A stretch of DNA of 51,221 nt from Muribaculaceae bacterium (GTDB lineage: Bacteria > Bacteroidota > Bacteroidia > Bacteroidales > Muribaculaceae). Position numbers and translations under genes: made by a program. The DNA is taken from contig JAQVCR010000017.1 of NCBI GenBank assembly GCA_028689665.1, positions 1-51,221 on the forward strand, in the 5' to 3' direction. The notes beneath the pieces are model-generated. The model had not been told where the DNA came from. It worked only from the letters and a program-made list of their open reading frames with translations, and did no database searches. Shown piece after piece: positions 26,683-36,813 of the stretch (position 1 is the stretch's first letter; every line of letters begins with the position of its first letter).

Positions 26683-28416
26683 CTATTTTTTATTTGGGGA
26701 ACGCTTATATTGCGTATCTTTTTTTATTGAAATCCTATTTAATTTCCATAAAGCTGCTGCATAACCATTAATTTCAACTTTAAATGGCAATTTTGGATCT
26801 AATTCATAATTATTTATATCACCATTGAGAAGATCAACACCTTTATATTTTCCGGATTTTATATCTAAAACATTAAAGGCATGTTCCGGAATATTTATTT
26901 CTATGTTGCAACTCTTGCTTGAAAAATTAAGGGCAACTATAATTATATCATTTTCATAGTGCCTGATATAGGCATAGTTTGTATGTGGATTAAAATTAAT
27001 GTTGTCATAGTTTACATACATCAAATCAAAAAAATCGCCTTTAGAAAAAGCCGCTTCACTATTTGCAATTTTTAAAATTTGAGCATATACTTCTCGAAGA
27101 TTCATATTTGTCCCTGACAGATAATTTCTATTAAATTTACAATTAAACCATCGGCGAATTGTAGGGATGCTCCAATAATCGAAAATTGTTGTTCTTCCGT
27201 CATATCCACTAAAGCCTTCAGCATCTATTGCAGGTTCGCCTAATTCTTGACCAGCATAAATCATAAAAGCTCCTTTATTGATAGTGGCACTAACAACTAA
27301 CGATGGCAAAATCTCAAATGCATCTCCAACGAAAAATCTTGATGCTATTCTTTGTTCGTCATGGTTTTCTAGAAAGTTTAACATCTTATCGGCTATTCCA
27401 TCAACTGTCTGCCAGCAATTAGTTATTGTAGCAGCCGATTTATTATTGCATTGAATGTCGCGCAATGTGTCGTATAAATTTACTTTATCATATAGATAAT
27501 CAAATCCTGCTTTATAAATATAATCGCGATAAAGCGCCACATCATAAATTTCTGCAATAAAAATAATTGAAGGATATTTTTCTTTTAATTTTTTAATCGC
27601 CCAACTCCAAAATTCAATTGGAACCATATGTGCCATATCACATCTAAATCCATCTATTCCTTTAGCTGCCCAGTACCTTAATATATTTAGCATTTTGAAC
27701 CATGTATCAGGAATTGGGTCGAAATGAAATGTATTATTGCCGTAGTCGATTCCATAATTTAATTTGATTGTTTCATACCAATCGTTTTGATTCGGAAATG
27801 CGTGGAAGCAGTCGTTTCCTGTTGCTTTGGCCGGGAATTCGAAATAGGCATTTTCGCCCTTGCCTAAATCTATGTGAGGCGAGAATAATTGGCGAGGAAT
27901 GTAATAGAAGTTGTTATGTGGAGAGAATGCCATATCTCTATTGTCTTCTTCTCCAAGATCTTTAATCCCGGTAGGTTTGACATCCGAATGATATTGTCTA
28001 GCCACATGATTAGGGACGAAATCCATTATTACTTTTAGGCCTGCTTTGTGAGTCCGAGTTACAAGGTCTTCAAATTCAGCTATTCTGTTTTTCACATCTG
28101 TAGCTATATCCGGGTCAACATCATAGTAGTCCTTTATTGCGTATGGTGAACCGGCATTACCTTTTACTATATGTGGATTATCTTTGGCTATCCCATATCT
28201 TGAATAGTCGGTTTTTGTTGCATGTTCAATAATCCCGGTGTACCAAATATGAGTTACTCCAAGTTCTTTTATTTCATTTAATACATTAGGGGTAATATCA
28301 TTCATCTTACCTACACCATTTTGTTCAATAGTGCCATTGCTAATGCAATGTTCGCTACTATTTGTAAATAGGCGAGGAAATAATTGATATATTATGGGTC
28401 TATTGTCTTTGTCCAT
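26683..28416 (-). CDS. Cytoplasmic GH13 alpha-amylase family enzyme
   Basis: The 577-residue protein has no signal peptide and begins directly with the barrel (IIYQLFPRLF), so it probably acts on intracellular glycogen or imported maltodextrins. All four GH13 motifs are present: DFVPNH (region I), GFRCDMAH (nucleophile Asp260), FIAEIYD (acid/base Glu289) and FLENHDEQR (Asp353). A small C-terminal beta domain follows (about 480-570). Which alpha-glucan bond it prefers cannot be read from the sequence. It starts 16 bp after the patatin-like gene, implying one transcript. Confidence 0.9.
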   Translation of the reverse strand: MDKDNRPIIYQLFPRLFTNSSEHCISNGTIEQNGVGKMNDITPNVLNEIKELGVTHIWYTGIIEHATKTDYSRYGIAKDNPHIVKGNAGSPYAIKDYYDVDPDIATDVKNRIAEFEDLVTRTHKAGLKVIMDFVPNHVARQYHSDVKPTGIKDLGEEDNRDMAFSPHNNFYYIPRQLFSPHIDLGKGENAYFEFPAKATGNDCFHAFPNQNDWYETIKLNYGIDYGNNTFHFDPIPDTWFKMLNILRYWAAKGIDGFRCDMAHMVPIEFWSWAIKKLKEKYPSIIFIAEIYDVALYRDYIYKAGFDYLYDKVNLYDTLRDIQCNNKSAATITNCWQTVDGIADKMLNFLENHDEQRIASRFFVGDAFEILPSLVVSATINKGAFMIYAGQELGEPAIDAEGFSGYDGRTTIFDYWSIPTIRRWFNCKFNRNYLSGTNMNLREVYAQILKIANSEAAFSKGDFFDLMYVNYDNINFNPHTNYAYIRHYENDIIIVALNFSSKSCNIEINIPEHAFNVLDIKSGKYKGVDLLNGDINNYELDPKLPFKVEINGYAAALWKLNRISIKKDTQYKRSPNKK

Positions 28417-28432
28417 TTGTGGATTTATCTTT

Positions 28433-29221
28433 TTATAAAATATTATTTGTCTTATTATCTAATATGTTACAAGCAGCGTTATAGCCACTTTCTGCAATTT
28501 CGTACATACATTTAATGTCAAATACTTTTCGCTTTGCAATATCTTTTGTAAGTATTAGCGTGTCGCATAGCTTCATATCGTACGCTACATTAACTTTCGA
28601 CATTAAGTCATAGCAACGTTGTGCAATATCAATTATTGAAGCTTTATATTTATAATTTGAAAAAGGGCTACAATTTACTCCTATTAGATGCTTGCATTGC
28701 TTACGTATTGTCCATGCCGGTAGGTTTCTAAGTACGCCACCATCGACATAATTAATGCCATTAATCTTCACCGGTTTAAAAATAATGGGAATACTACAAG
28801 ATGCAGCAACTCTTTCAACAATAGGACCATCACGAAATATTGTTGTGCAGCCATGATCTATATCTGTTGCGCTTATCAGCGTTGGAATTATTAAGTCTTC
28901 AATGTTTTCGACAGGAAGTGCTTTTTTTAGAATTTTATTGAACTTTTCAATTTTAAAGAATCCATCTTTAGGAACGCTAAGCTCGGCAAAGTCAGAAAAC
29001 TTATGATTAGCAAATACTTTAAGAATGTCATCGGGTTTAAATCCCGCAGAATATAATACAGCGACAACAGAACCAGCGCTTACTCCTGAAATAATGCCGG
29101 GGTTTATGCCTCTTTCCTCAAGAGCTTTTAAAACGCCGACATGAGCAAAGCCCCTTGCTCCACCTCCACTTAGAGCAAGTCCATATTCATATTCTTTTTC
29201 AGATTCGAGAGCAATTTCCAT
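28433..29221 (-). CDS. Patatin-like phospholipase (RssA-type)
   Basis: The 262-residue protein is a serine-aspartate dyad lipid acyl hydrolase of the patatin family. It shows the oxyanion loop ALSGGGARGFAHVGVL, the nucleophile elbow GVSAG (Ser48) and the DGG motif (in NYVDGGVLRNLPAW) with the dyad Asp. There is no signal peptide, and the size matches the short cytoplasmic RssA-like class rather than large outer-membrane patatins. It is the first gene of a likely patatin-amylase-prs transcript with a promoter at 29240-29272. The physiological substrate is unknown. Confidence 0.9.
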   Translation of the reverse strand: MEIALESEKEYEYGLALSGGGARGFAHVGVLKALEERGINPGIISGVSAGSVVAVLYSAGFKPDDILKVFANHKFSDFAELSVPKDGFFKIEKFNKILKKALPVENIEDLIIPTLISATDIDHGCTTIFRDGPIVERVAASCSIPIIFKPVKINGINYVDGGVLRNLPAWTIRKQCKHLIGVNCSPFSNYKYKASIIDIAQRCYDLMSKVNVAYDMKLCDTLILTKDIAKRKVFDIKCMYEIAESGYNAACNILDNKTNNIL

Positions 29222-29239
29222 ATATCTAAATTATTTATA

Positions 29240-29272
29240 CAAAAATACATCAAAAATTCATTTGAATCCAAC
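29240..29272 (-). promoter_or_regulatory. Promoter for the patatin-amylase(-prs) operon
   Basis: On the minus strand, GTTG (29269-29272) and TATTTTTG (29240-29247) are separated by 21 bp. The -7 is a full consensus match. The predicted start is near 29233, about 12 nt before the ATG at 29221. Confidence 0.55.
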
Positions 29273-29352
29273 AATGCATATATTAATTTATAAAATACTA
29301 TAAGATATTAATGTTAGAATTAAATTTATGATGTATTAATTAAAAGAATAGT

Positions 29353-29360
29353 TATCTTTG
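29353..29360 (+). promoter_or_regulatory. Probable -7 element for the tsaC operon
   Basis: TATCTTTG is a full match to the -7 consensus and lies 22 bases before the tsaC ATG at 29383. No good -33 TTTG is visible about 20 bp further upstream. Confidence 0.5.
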
Positions 29361-29382
29361 TTTTGCTTAATTGATTTGAATT

Positions 29383-29946
29383 ATGGAAGAAGATATAGAT
29401 AAAGCTGTTGAAACTCTACGAAACGGGGGGGTTATTTTATATCCTACCGATACTATATGGGGTTTAGGTTGTGATGCTACAAATGAAGAAGCTGTGAAAA
29501 GGATATATAGCATAAAGCAAAGGGCTGATAACAAAGCCATGCTAGTTCTTGTAGATAGCCTAGATAAAATTGATAGATATGTAAAAGAAGTCCCTGAAAT
29601 AGCATATTCGTTAATAGAATTGAGCGAAAAGCCAATTACAATTATTTATGATAATGCATATTATTTAGCTAAGAATTTAATGGGTGAAGATAATAGCGTG
29701 GGAATACGAGTTACTGAAGAACAGTTCTCAAAAGAATTGTGCCGAAAATTTAAGAAACCAATAGTATCAACCTCTGCTAATATTAGTGGACAGCCATCGG
29801 CACCACTATTTGAGCAGATAAGTGAAGATATAAAAAACTCGGTAGATTATATAGTTAAGTATCGTCAAGATGATAAGGCAATTCATCAACCGTCTAGCAT
29901 AATAAAATTATCGTTAAGTGGTGAAATAAAAATATTAAGAAAGTGA
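29383..29946 (+). CDS. tsaC: Threonylcarbamoyl-AMP synthase
   Basis: TsaC/Sua5 makes threonylcarbamoyl-AMP from Thr, bicarbonate and ATP, the first step of the universal t6A37 tRNA modification. The 187-residue protein is the short single-domain (YrdC-like) form. It has GGVILYPTDTIWGLGCDA near the N terminus, the KQRADNKAMLVLVDS segment (basic ATP/tRNA patch) and IVSTSANISGQPSAP. It lacks the extra Sua5 C-terminal domain. The last four bases overlap the GTG start of the next gene. Confidence 0.94.
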   Translation: MEEDIDKAVETLRNGGVILYPTDTIWGLGCDATNEEAVKRIYSIKQRADNKAMLVLVDSLDKIDRYVKEVPEIAYSLIELSEKPITIIYDNAYYLAKNLMGEDNSVGIRVTEEQFSKELCRKFKKPIVSTSANISGQPSAPLFEQISEDIKNSVDYIVKYRQDDKAIHQPSSIIKLSLSGEIKILRK

Positions 29947-31361
29947 TTAGTGCAAATAGACAAAGATTAAAATATATATTATTCGATTTCATCTTAGCTA
30001 ATGTAGGGTGGTCCTTTTTTAATTGTATTCGTTTTTATTGGTCGGCACCGTTGATGGAAATACAAGGCTATTCGTCGTTGTCGGTATTTTTAGGCTCCAA
30101 CAATGTAATATTAGGACAGATTTTTATACCTTTTTTTATGCTGAGTGTCTTTTATCTTTCGGGATATTATAATATTGCTTTTCGTAAATCGAGGCTACAA
30201 GAATTTGTAACGACTCTATTATCGACAATTTGTTGTGCTTTATCCATTTTCTTTGTGGTGTTAATCAATGATTTGATTGAGGAGCGAATGCTAAATTATG
30301 AGATGATATTGAGCTTATGGCTATCTTTGTTTTTACCTATTTATTTGGGGCGGTGTATTATAACTCAAATTGCTACTAATAAAATTCATAAAAGATTATG
30401 GAGTTTTGAGACAATAATTATAGGCAATGGCAAAGTTGCGCATCAGCTATGCGATAAATTGAATAGAATGAAATTTTCTTTAGGTTATAATATTATTGGT
30501 TATGTCGATATACCCGGTGAAATACCTTCGGATGAAAATGGAATAGCATTATCTGATGTGGAAAAATTTTGCTATCAAAATGTCGTTAAAGAAATTATTA
30601 TTATACCCACTAAAAATAATATAAAATCGCTGTTGCACGTAGTCAATAATCTGTTTCCATTAAATCTTCCAATTAAGATTTCGCCAAATATGTTTCATAT
30701 TTTGACAAGTAAAGTTAAGTTGTCTAATCTTTCTGGCGAGCCGTTGGTCGATGTGGCAGGAAGTAATATGAGCGAAAGTTCGATTAATATTAAAAGGAGC
30801 TTTGATGTGTTATTGTCAATTATATTTTTAATAATATTGATACCATTATTAATTATTTTAATAATTCTAATTAAGATAGACTCAAAGGGCAGTGTGATAT
30901 ATATGCAAGAGCGGATAGGCTATAGAAATATTCCATTTAATATTTATAAATTTAGGACAATGAATGAAGATGCCGAGGTAGGTGGAATACCGCAATTGTC
31001 GACCTTAAATGACAATAGAATTACCAAATTAGGCAAATTCCTCAGGAAGTATAGATTAGATGAACTACCGCAATTTTTTAATGTGATAAAAGGGGATATG
31101 TCGATAGTAGGGCCACGCCCCGAAAGAGAATATTATATAAAGAAAATAATGGATAGAGCTCCATATTATGCATTAATTCATCAAGTAAGACCGGGAATAA
31201 CTTCATTAGGTATGGTCAAATTTGGATATGCCAGCAATGTAAATCAAATGATTGAACGGCTAAAATATGATTTGCTTTATATTGAGAATATGTCATTACT
31301 AAATGATATGAAGATAATGATATACACAATAAAGACTATATTAACAGGAAAAGGGTTGTAA
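29943..31361 (+). CDS. Polyprenyl-phosphate sugar-1-phosphate transferase (WcaJ/WbaP type)
   Basis: This enzyme starts a surface polysaccharide by moving a hexose-1-phosphate onto undecaprenyl phosphate. The 472-residue protein has four N-terminal membrane helices (about 10-140) and a Rossmann-like cytosolic domain (about 155-260, TIIIGNGKVAHQL). A bacterial sugar transferase domain (about 278-470) follows, starting with a membrane hairpin and containing QERIGYRNIPFNIYKFRTM, LDELPQFFNVIKGDMSIVGP and PRPE. It starts at a GTG that overlaps the tsaC stop (GTGA), a coupled start. The sugar specificity cannot be told, and no other polysaccharide genes sit next to it. Confidence 0.92.
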   Translation: MISANRQRLKYILFDFILANVGWSFFNCIRFYWSAPLMEIQGYSSLSVFLGSNNVILGQIFIPFFMLSVFYLSGYYNIAFRKSRLQEFVTTLLSTICCALSIFFVVLINDLIEERMLNYEMILSLWLSLFLPIYLGRCIITQIATNKIHKRLWSFETIIIGNGKVAHQLCDKLNRMKFSLGYNIIGYVDIPGEIPSDENGIALSDVEKFCYQNVVKEIIIIPTKNNIKSLLHVVNNLFPLNLPIKISPNMFHILTSKVKLSNLSGEPLVDVAGSNMSESSINIKRSFDVLLSIIFLIILIPLLIILIILIKIDSKGSVIYMQERIGYRNIPFNIYKFRTMNEDAEVGGIPQLSTLNDNRITKLGKFLRKYRLDELPQFFNVIKGDMSIVGPRPEREYYIKKIMDRAPYYALIHQVRPGITSLGMVKFGYASNVNQMIERLKYDLLYIENMSLLNDMKIMIYTIKTILTGKGL

Positions 31362-33167
31362 ATGAATATATTAAACAAAATAGCATCAATATGGCATGTG
31401 TGGTCGATTAAGATTATCACAATGCGAGAAGCTTATATAAGTGAGCGCAATTTTGTACTTGTTCTTGCATTAGTAACGGGAGTCCTTTCGGGTTTTGCGG
31501 CAATAATACTTAAATCATTAATTCATTCAATATCAACTATGATAACATCACATATTTTGATAAATGAATGGAACTATTTATATTTAGTATGTCCTATAAT
31601 TGGTATTTTAATATCGGCAATATATGTTCGCTATGTTGTACGAGATAATATTTCGCATGGTGTTACAAAGGTCTTATATTCAATATCACAGAAGAAGAGT
31701 AGGTTAAAGCCTCATAATATGTACACTTCGGTTGTCGCCAGTTCTGTTACAATAGGATTTGGTGGTTCGGTTGGAGCTGAGGGTCCAATCGTATATACGG
31801 GAGCTTCAATTGGGTCTAACTTAGGGTGTATGTTTCGTCTATCACCTAGATTATTGATGATAATGGTGGGGTGTGGAGCGGCTGCAGGTATAGCCGGAAT
31901 ATTTAAGGCCCCAATAGCAGGTATGTTGTTCACTATTGAAGTTCTAATGCTCGATTTGACAGCTGTTTCAGTAATGCCATTACTTATAGCATCAATATCC
32001 AGTGCAACAGTTGCTTATGTATTCGATGGATATGATTTTGAATTCTTTTTCTCACAGAGTGAGTCGTTTGTAACAGCAAGAATACCATTTGTTATTCTAT
32101 TGGGAGTATTTTGTGGATTTGTTTCTTTATACTTTACTAAGATAATGAATGTTATGGAAAATACGTTTCAGAAAATAAAGAATCCATGGTACAAATTTGC
32201 GATAGGATCAATGATTCTTAGTTTATTAATCTTTATTTTCCCTCCATTATATGGTGAGGGGTATGGTGCAATTACCTCTTTACTTAATGGAGATGTTCAG
32301 AATTTATTAAATGGAAGTGTATTTTATCAATATAGAAGTCATGTGTGGATAATTGTTGGCGTCTTAGCAATGATAATTTTATCAAAAGTTTTTGCTACAA
32401 GTGCAACCAATGGAGGTGGTGGGGTAGGAGGAACGTTTGCGCCGTCATTGTATGTAGGATGTATTACCGGATTCCTCTTTGCCTATTTATTTAATAATTT
32501 TGGATTTCTTGATATGCCATTATCTACAAAGAATTTTGCCTTAATGGGTATGGCTGGCGTTATGGCAGGAGTTATGCATGCACCTTTAATGGCAATATTC
32601 TTAACTGCTGAAATGACAGGTGGATATCAATTGTTTTTACCATTGTTGATAGTTTCGACTATTTCTTATGGCACGATAAAATTATTTATACCTTATAGCA
32701 TTTATACAATGCGATTGGCACAAAGAGGAGAGTTGCTCACACACCATAAAGATCAGGCAGTACTGACATTATTAAAAATAGACAGTGTAATAGAAACAGA
32801 TTTTATATCGGTACACCCAGAAATGACTTTAAAAGAGATGGTTACTGTAATCTCTAAATCAAATAGAAATCTTTTTCCGGTTGTAGACAGAGACGGTAAA
32901 ATGATAGGAATAGTGCTTCTCGATGATATTAGAAATATTATGTTTCGCCCCGATTTATACAAGAAAATGTATGTGCGCAGATTTATGAGTATGCCTCCGG
33001 CAAAGATTGAGGTCGGTGAAAGTATGGAGAAAGTTATGAAAATGTTTGACGATACAGGCGCTTGGAATCTTCCTGTCGTTGAGAAAGGTAAATATATAGG
33101 TTTTGTATCTAAATCTAAAGTTTTTAATTCATATCGTAGAGTATTGAAACATTATACCGACGATTAA
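31362..33167 (+). CDS. ClC-family chloride channel/carrier with CBS domains
   Basis: The 601-residue protein has the ClC fold in residues about 20-440. Anion-site motifs are GFGGSVGAEGPIV (with the external gating Glu), GIFKAPIAGMLFTIEVL and GGVGGTFAPSLYVG. Two CBS domains follow (about 455-515 and 535-592), which usually bind adenine nucleotides. The position that carries the internal proton glutamate in E. coli ClC (second Glu of FIIEE) is a Val here (FTIEV), so classical H+ coupling is uncertain. It begins on the base after the sugar-transferase stop and precedes fmt by 22 bp. Confidence 0.93.
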   Translation: MNILNKIASIWHVWSIKIITMREAYISERNFVLVLALVTGVLSGFAAIILKSLIHSISTMITSHILINEWNYLYLVCPIIGILISAIYVRYVVRDNISHGVTKVLYSISQKKSRLKPHNMYTSVVASSVTIGFGGSVGAEGPIVYTGASIGSNLGCMFRLSPRLLMIMVGCGAAAGIAGIFKAPIAGMLFTIEVLMLDLTAVSVMPLLIASISSATVAYVFDGYDFEFFFSQSESFVTARIPFVILLGVFCGFVSLYFTKIMNVMENTFQKIKNPWYKFAIGSMILSLLIFIFPPLYGEGYGAITSLLNGDVQNLLNGSVFYQYRSHVWIIVGVLAMIILSKVFATSATNGGGGVGGTFAPSLYVGCITGFLFAYLFNNFGFLDMPLSTKNFALMGMAGVMAGVMHAPLMAIFLTAEMTGGYQLFLPLLIVSTISYGTIKLFIPYSIYTMRLAQRGELLTHHKDQAVLTLLKIDSVIETDFISVHPEMTLKEMVTVISKSNRNLFPVVDRDGKMIGIVLLDDIRNIMFRPDLYKKMYVRRFMSMPPAKIEVGESMEKVMKMFDDTGAWNLPVVEKGKYIGFVSKSKVFNSYRRVLKHYTDD

Positions 33168-33189
33168 TCTTAAATATATTTTATTTATA

Positions 33190-34155
33190 ATGGATAAGCA
33201 ATCACTTAGAATAGTATTTTTAGGCACTCCCGATTTTGCAGTTGAGAGTTTAGATAAATTATATAAAGGAGGATATAATATAGTAGGTGTAATCACTATG
33301 CCTGATAAGATAGGAGGGAGAGGACATAAAATAATTGAGTCGCCTGTAAAACAATATGCAATTAATCATTCTATACCTGTACTCCAACCTACAAATTTGA
33401 AAGATGAGGAATTTATTTCTGCTCTTAAATCTCTAAATGCCGATTTACAGATTGTCATTGCGTTCAGAATGTTGCCCGAAGTTGTTTGGTCTATGCCTCG
33501 ACTTGGAACTTTTAATCTACATGCTTCACTTTTGCCTAAATATCGTGGTGCTGCACCTATTAATAGGGCAGTTATGAATGGCGAAAAGGAAACAGGAGTA
33601 ACAACATTTTTTCTAAAACATGAAATAGATACCGGAGATGTAATCCAACAAGTGGCAGTGCCAATATCATTGACCGATAATGTTGAAATCATACACGATA
33701 AATTAATGAATCTAGGTGCAAAACTTGTTATAGAGACAGTAGATGCTATAATTAATAATTCAGTTGTTTCAATATCACAAGATAAGATGCTTACTAATGG
33801 ATGTGAACCCACTCCGGCACCTAAAATATTTAAAGAAGACTGCCGTATTAATTGGAATGACACTACTATGGCAGTTTACAACCATATTAGAGGCTTGTCG
33901 CCATATCCTGCAGCGTGGAGCTCATTCGTTGATGGCGAAGGAAATGAGACACAATTTAAAATTTTTGAAACATCTTTGCCTCAATTAAGTAATGAGCAGA
34001 TGGCGGGTATGGTATTTGCCGATAAGCACAAAATGCAAATTTCTTGTAGCGATGGGAAATTAGAAATTTTATCACTACAATTAGCCGGTAAAAAGCGAAT
34101 GACAGCTGATGAATTTCTTAGGGGATTTGATGCAACAGATAAAAACTGTAAATAA
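33190..34155 (+). CDS. fmt: Methionyl-tRNA formyltransferase
   Basis: Fmt formylates initiator Met-tRNA using 10-formyl-tetrahydrofolate. The 321-residue protein has the formyltransferase domain, with FLGTPDFAVESL at the N terminus, then NLHASLLPKYRGAAPINRAVMNG containing the SLLPKYRG folate/catalytic loop, and TGVTTFFLKHEIDTGD with the catalytic Asp. A C-terminal OB-like tRNA-binding domain follows from about residue 210. No def or other partner is adjacent. It is the last gene of tsaC, sugar transferase, ClC and fmt. Confidence 0.96.
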   Translation: MDKQSLRIVFLGTPDFAVESLDKLYKGGYNIVGVITMPDKIGGRGHKIIESPVKQYAINHSIPVLQPTNLKDEEFISALKSLNADLQIVIAFRMLPEVVWSMPRLGTFNLHASLLPKYRGAAPINRAVMNGEKETGVTTFFLKHEIDTGDVIQQVAVPISLTDNVEIIHDKLMNLGAKLVIETVDAIINNSVVSISQDKMLTNGCEPTPAPKIFKEDCRINWNDTTMAVYNHIRGLSPYPAAWSSFVDGEGNETQFKIFETSLPQLSNEQMAGMVFADKHKMQISCSDGKLEILSLQLAGKKRMTADEFLRGFDATDKNCK

Positions 34156-34159
34156 GATA

Positions 34160-34193
34160 GAGGACAGAAAGTAATTTTCAACTTTCTGCCCTC
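34160..34193. terminator. Hairpin between convergent fmt and leuB
   Basis: Arms at 34160-34172 and 34181-34193 form a 13-bp stem with a single mismatch (core CAGAAAGT/ACTTTCTG) and an 8-nt loop. It lies between two convergent genes and probably serves both, but neither side has a strong T-run. Confidence 0.65.
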
Positions 34194-34217
34194 GTAGTAA
34201 TAAATAATAATAAAATT

Positions 34218-35291
34218 TTATTTGTTCTTTATATAATCAATAAGCCATTTTCCTACCTCAGAGGTCTTATAATATGGCATATTGTCCTTAGCAATATCTT
34301 GTGTAACATAACAAGAATCTAATGAGGCATTTACAGCTTCTCGTATAATTAGAGCCTCCTCCTTGAGCCCAAAAGCATATTCAAGCATCATTGCGGCAGA
34401 TAGAACTGTCGCAAGAGGATTTGCAATATCTTTGCCTGCAGCTTGAGGCCAAGAGCCGTGTATCGGTTCAAATACCGAAGTATGTATTCCGATTGAAGCC
34501 GAAGGCAACATTCCCAGCGATCCTGTTATAACAGAACCTTCATCGGTTAATATGTCTCCAAACATATTTTCGGTAACCATAACATCAAAATCTTTTGGCC
34601 ATTGAATCATTCTCATTGCAGCATTATCAACAAATAAGAATTCTGTTTCTACATCGGGATATTCTAGAGCAATTTCTTTAGCAACTTCTCTCCAGAGTCT
34701 TGATGTAGCTAGCACATTAGCTTTATCTACAACAGTAACCTTTTTTCTTCGTTTTAATGCGTATTCGTATGCTAGTTTTACAATACGTTCAATTTCATAT
34801 TTACTATATACGCAAGTGTCGTAGGCGGTGTTACCATCTTCACTTCTTCCTTGTGGTCGTCCAAAATACAGTCCTCCTGTCAATTCTCGAATACACATAA
34901 AATCGGCACCATCTATTAGCTCTGATCTAAGTGGAGATTTATATATTAGACTTGGAAATGTAGTAACCGGGCGGATATTGGCATATAATCCTAATTGTTT
35001 TCTCATTGCAAGTAATCCTTGCTCCGGCCTTACCTTTGCAGTGGGGTCGTTATCATATTTTGGCGAGCCAATTGCGCCAAATAATACTGCATCAGACTCC
35101 ATACATAATTTATGTGTACTCTCTGGGTATGGGTTTCCTGTTGCATCAATTGCACAAGCACCTACTAACGCAGTGTTATATTCGAGATCGTGATTAAATT
35201 TTTCGCATACAACTTTAGTTATGTCAAGTGCTACTTTAATAATTTCAGGCCCGATACCATCGCCCGGAAGTACTGCTATTTTCATTTTCAT
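34218..35291 (-). CDS. leuB: 3-isopropylmalate dehydrogenase
   Basis: LeuB oxidatively decarboxylates 3-isopropylmalate to the keto acid of leucine, and the same enzyme can act on 3-methylmalate in the citramalate route to isoleucine. The 357-residue protein has the beta-decarboxylating dehydrogenase features [11 protein letters not shown], the substrate-loop [21 protein letters not shown] region, [39 protein letters not shown] and [18 protein letters not shown]. Two in-frame ATGs (35291 and 35285) are equally plausible. It is the last gene of the leu operon, 4 bp after the second synthase gene. Confidence 0.96.
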   Translation of the reverse strand: MKMKIAVLPGDGIGPEIIKVALDITKVVCEKFNHDLEYNTALVGACAIDATGNPYPESTHKLCMESDAVLFGAIGSPKYDNDPTAKVRPEQGLLAMRKQLGLYANIRPVTTFPSLIYKSPLRSELIDGADFMCIRELTGGLYFGRPQGRSEDGNTAYDTCVYSKYEIERIVKLAYEYALKRRKKVTVVDKANVLATSRLWREVAKEIALEYPDVETEFLFVDNAAMRMIQWPKDFDVMVTENMFGDILTDEGSVITGSLGMLPSASIGIHTSVFEPIHGSWPQAAGKDIANPLATVLSAAMMLEYAFGLKEEALIIREAVNASLDSCYVTQDIAKDNMPYYKTSEVGKWLIDYIKNK

Positions 35292-35295
35292 ATTA

Positions 35296-36813
35296 CTATA
35301 AATTTTCTATGATATTCAACATTTTAATTGTGGCTTGTATTGCGGCTTCTGTCTGGTCGGCATCAAGTCCACGAGTTTTTATTAAGTGTCCATTGTAATT
35401 CCACGAAATTGTGGTTTGCACTAAAGCATCTGTTCTACCACCCGGTGGAATATTTACATTATAATTTGTTAGTATTGGGAATGGACGATTTAATGAATCC
35501 CAATATATTCGTTTTACAGCTTTAACAAAAGCATCATATTGACCATCTCCCACTGCACTTTCTTGATATTCGTGTCCGTCAATAGATAATTTAATAGTAG
35601 CTGTCGGTCTAAGCCCTTGCGACAAACTTAAAGCATAATTGACAATATTCACTTTATTGTGGCTAAAATCGTGCTTTAATACATCTGATACGATGTATGG
35701 TAGGTCGGCTTGTGTAACAATTTCTTTTTTATCGCCTAACTGAATTATCCTTTGAGTGACTTTCTTTATGTTCTCTTCGTTAAGCTCAATGCCAAGTGCT
35801 TCAAGATTTTTTTTAATATTTGCTTTTCCCGAGGTCTTACCAAGAGCATATTCTCTCTCGCGTCCGAATCTTTCGGGTAATAAATCGTTATAATAAAGGT
35901 TGCTCTTGTTATCGCCATCGGCATGAACCCCGGCACATTGAGTAAATACATTCTCTCCAATTATTGGCTTATTCTGAGGTATTGTTACACCAGAGAATGA
36001 TTCAACAATTCTACTTACTTTATTAATTTTGGTTTCGTCTATTCCTGTTTCTTTTTTAAGCATATCGTGAACGATAGCAACGACGCTCGATAGTGGAGCA
36101 TTTCCGGCACGTTCGCCTAATCCATTAATGGTGCAATGTATTCCATGCATTCCAGCAAGACCTGCGGCAAAAGAATTAGCAGTAGCAAGGTCGTAATCGT
36201 TATGTCCATGGAAATCGAAATGAACGTTAGGATATTTTTCTACCATTCTTTTGCCATAACCATACACTTGATTGTGATTGAAAACGCCTAAAGTGTCGGG
36301 CAACATAAATCTCTTGATTGGTAAATCTTTAAGATTATCAACTAGATAATATACATAATCGGGAGAGCTTTTTATTCCGTTAGACCAATCTTCAAGATAT
36401 AAATTTACTGTTAGTCCTTGTGCTACTGCGCTATTAACTTCTTTAATTATATCTTCAAGATGTTCCTCAGGTGTCTTATTTAGTTGCTTTCTGCAATGTT
36501 TTTCAGACCCTTTAGCAAGAAAATTCACCACTTTGCCTCCAACATCTTTTATCCATTTAATAGATTCTCCATTATCAATAAATCCAAGAATCTCGATACT
36601 ATCGATGTATCCGGTTTTATTTGCCCAAAGACAAACATCGCTTACCGATTCATATTCACCCGAAGATACTTTAGCCGAAGCTATTTCTAAACGTGGAATA
36701 TGCAACTCGCTTAATAATAGTCGCGCAATTCCTAGCTTTTCAGAAGGAGTAAATGAAACACCTGATGTTTGTTCTCCGTCGCGCAGAGTGGTATCTAATA
36801 TTTCTATTTTCAT
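35296..36813 (-). CDS. Isopropylmalate/citramalate synthase family protein (CimA-like)
   Basis: This is the second acetyl-CoA-dependent synthase of the operon, distinct from LeuA at 38821-40320. The 505-residue protein has the [15 protein letters not shown] motif, a metal-binding [27 protein letters not shown] and the [13 protein letters not shown] region. A C-terminal LeuA_dimer-type regulatory domain follows (about 385-505). It could be a citramalate synthase supplying isoleucine precursor or a second isopropylmalate-type enzyme; the sequence alone does not decide. Its ATG overlaps the leuD stop by 4 bp (ATGA), so it is coupled to leuD. Confidence 0.85.
   Translation of the reverse strand: MKIEILDTTLRDGEQTSGVSFTPSEKLGIARLLLSELHIPRLEIASAKVSSGEYESVSDVCLWANKTGYIDSIEILGFIDNGESIKWIKDVGGKVVNFLAKGSEKHCRKQLNKTPEEHLEDIIKEVNSAVAQGLTVNLYLEDWSNGIKSSPDYVYYLVDNLKDLPIKRFMLPDTLGVFNHNQVYGYGKRMVEKYPNVHFDFHGHNDYDLATANSFAAGLAGMHGIHCTINGLGERAGNAPLSSVVAIVHDMLKKETGIDETKINKVSRIVESFSGVTIPQNKPIIGENVFTQCAGVHADGDNKSNLYYNDLLPERFGREREYALGKTSGKANIKKNLEALGIELNEENIKKVTQRIIQLGDKKEIVTQADLPYIVSDVLKHDFSHNKVNIVNYALSLSQGLRPTATIKLSIDGHEYQESAVGDGQYDAFVKAVKRIYWDSLNRPFPILTNYNVNIPPGGRTDALVQTTISWNYNGHLIKTRGLDADQTEAAIQATIKMLNIIENL

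Noticed and set aside
29258..29275. TTTGAATCCAACAA, resembling a tRNA T-arm
   Set aside because: No cloverleaf, anticodon arm or acceptor stem can be formed around it; it lies in a promoter region.
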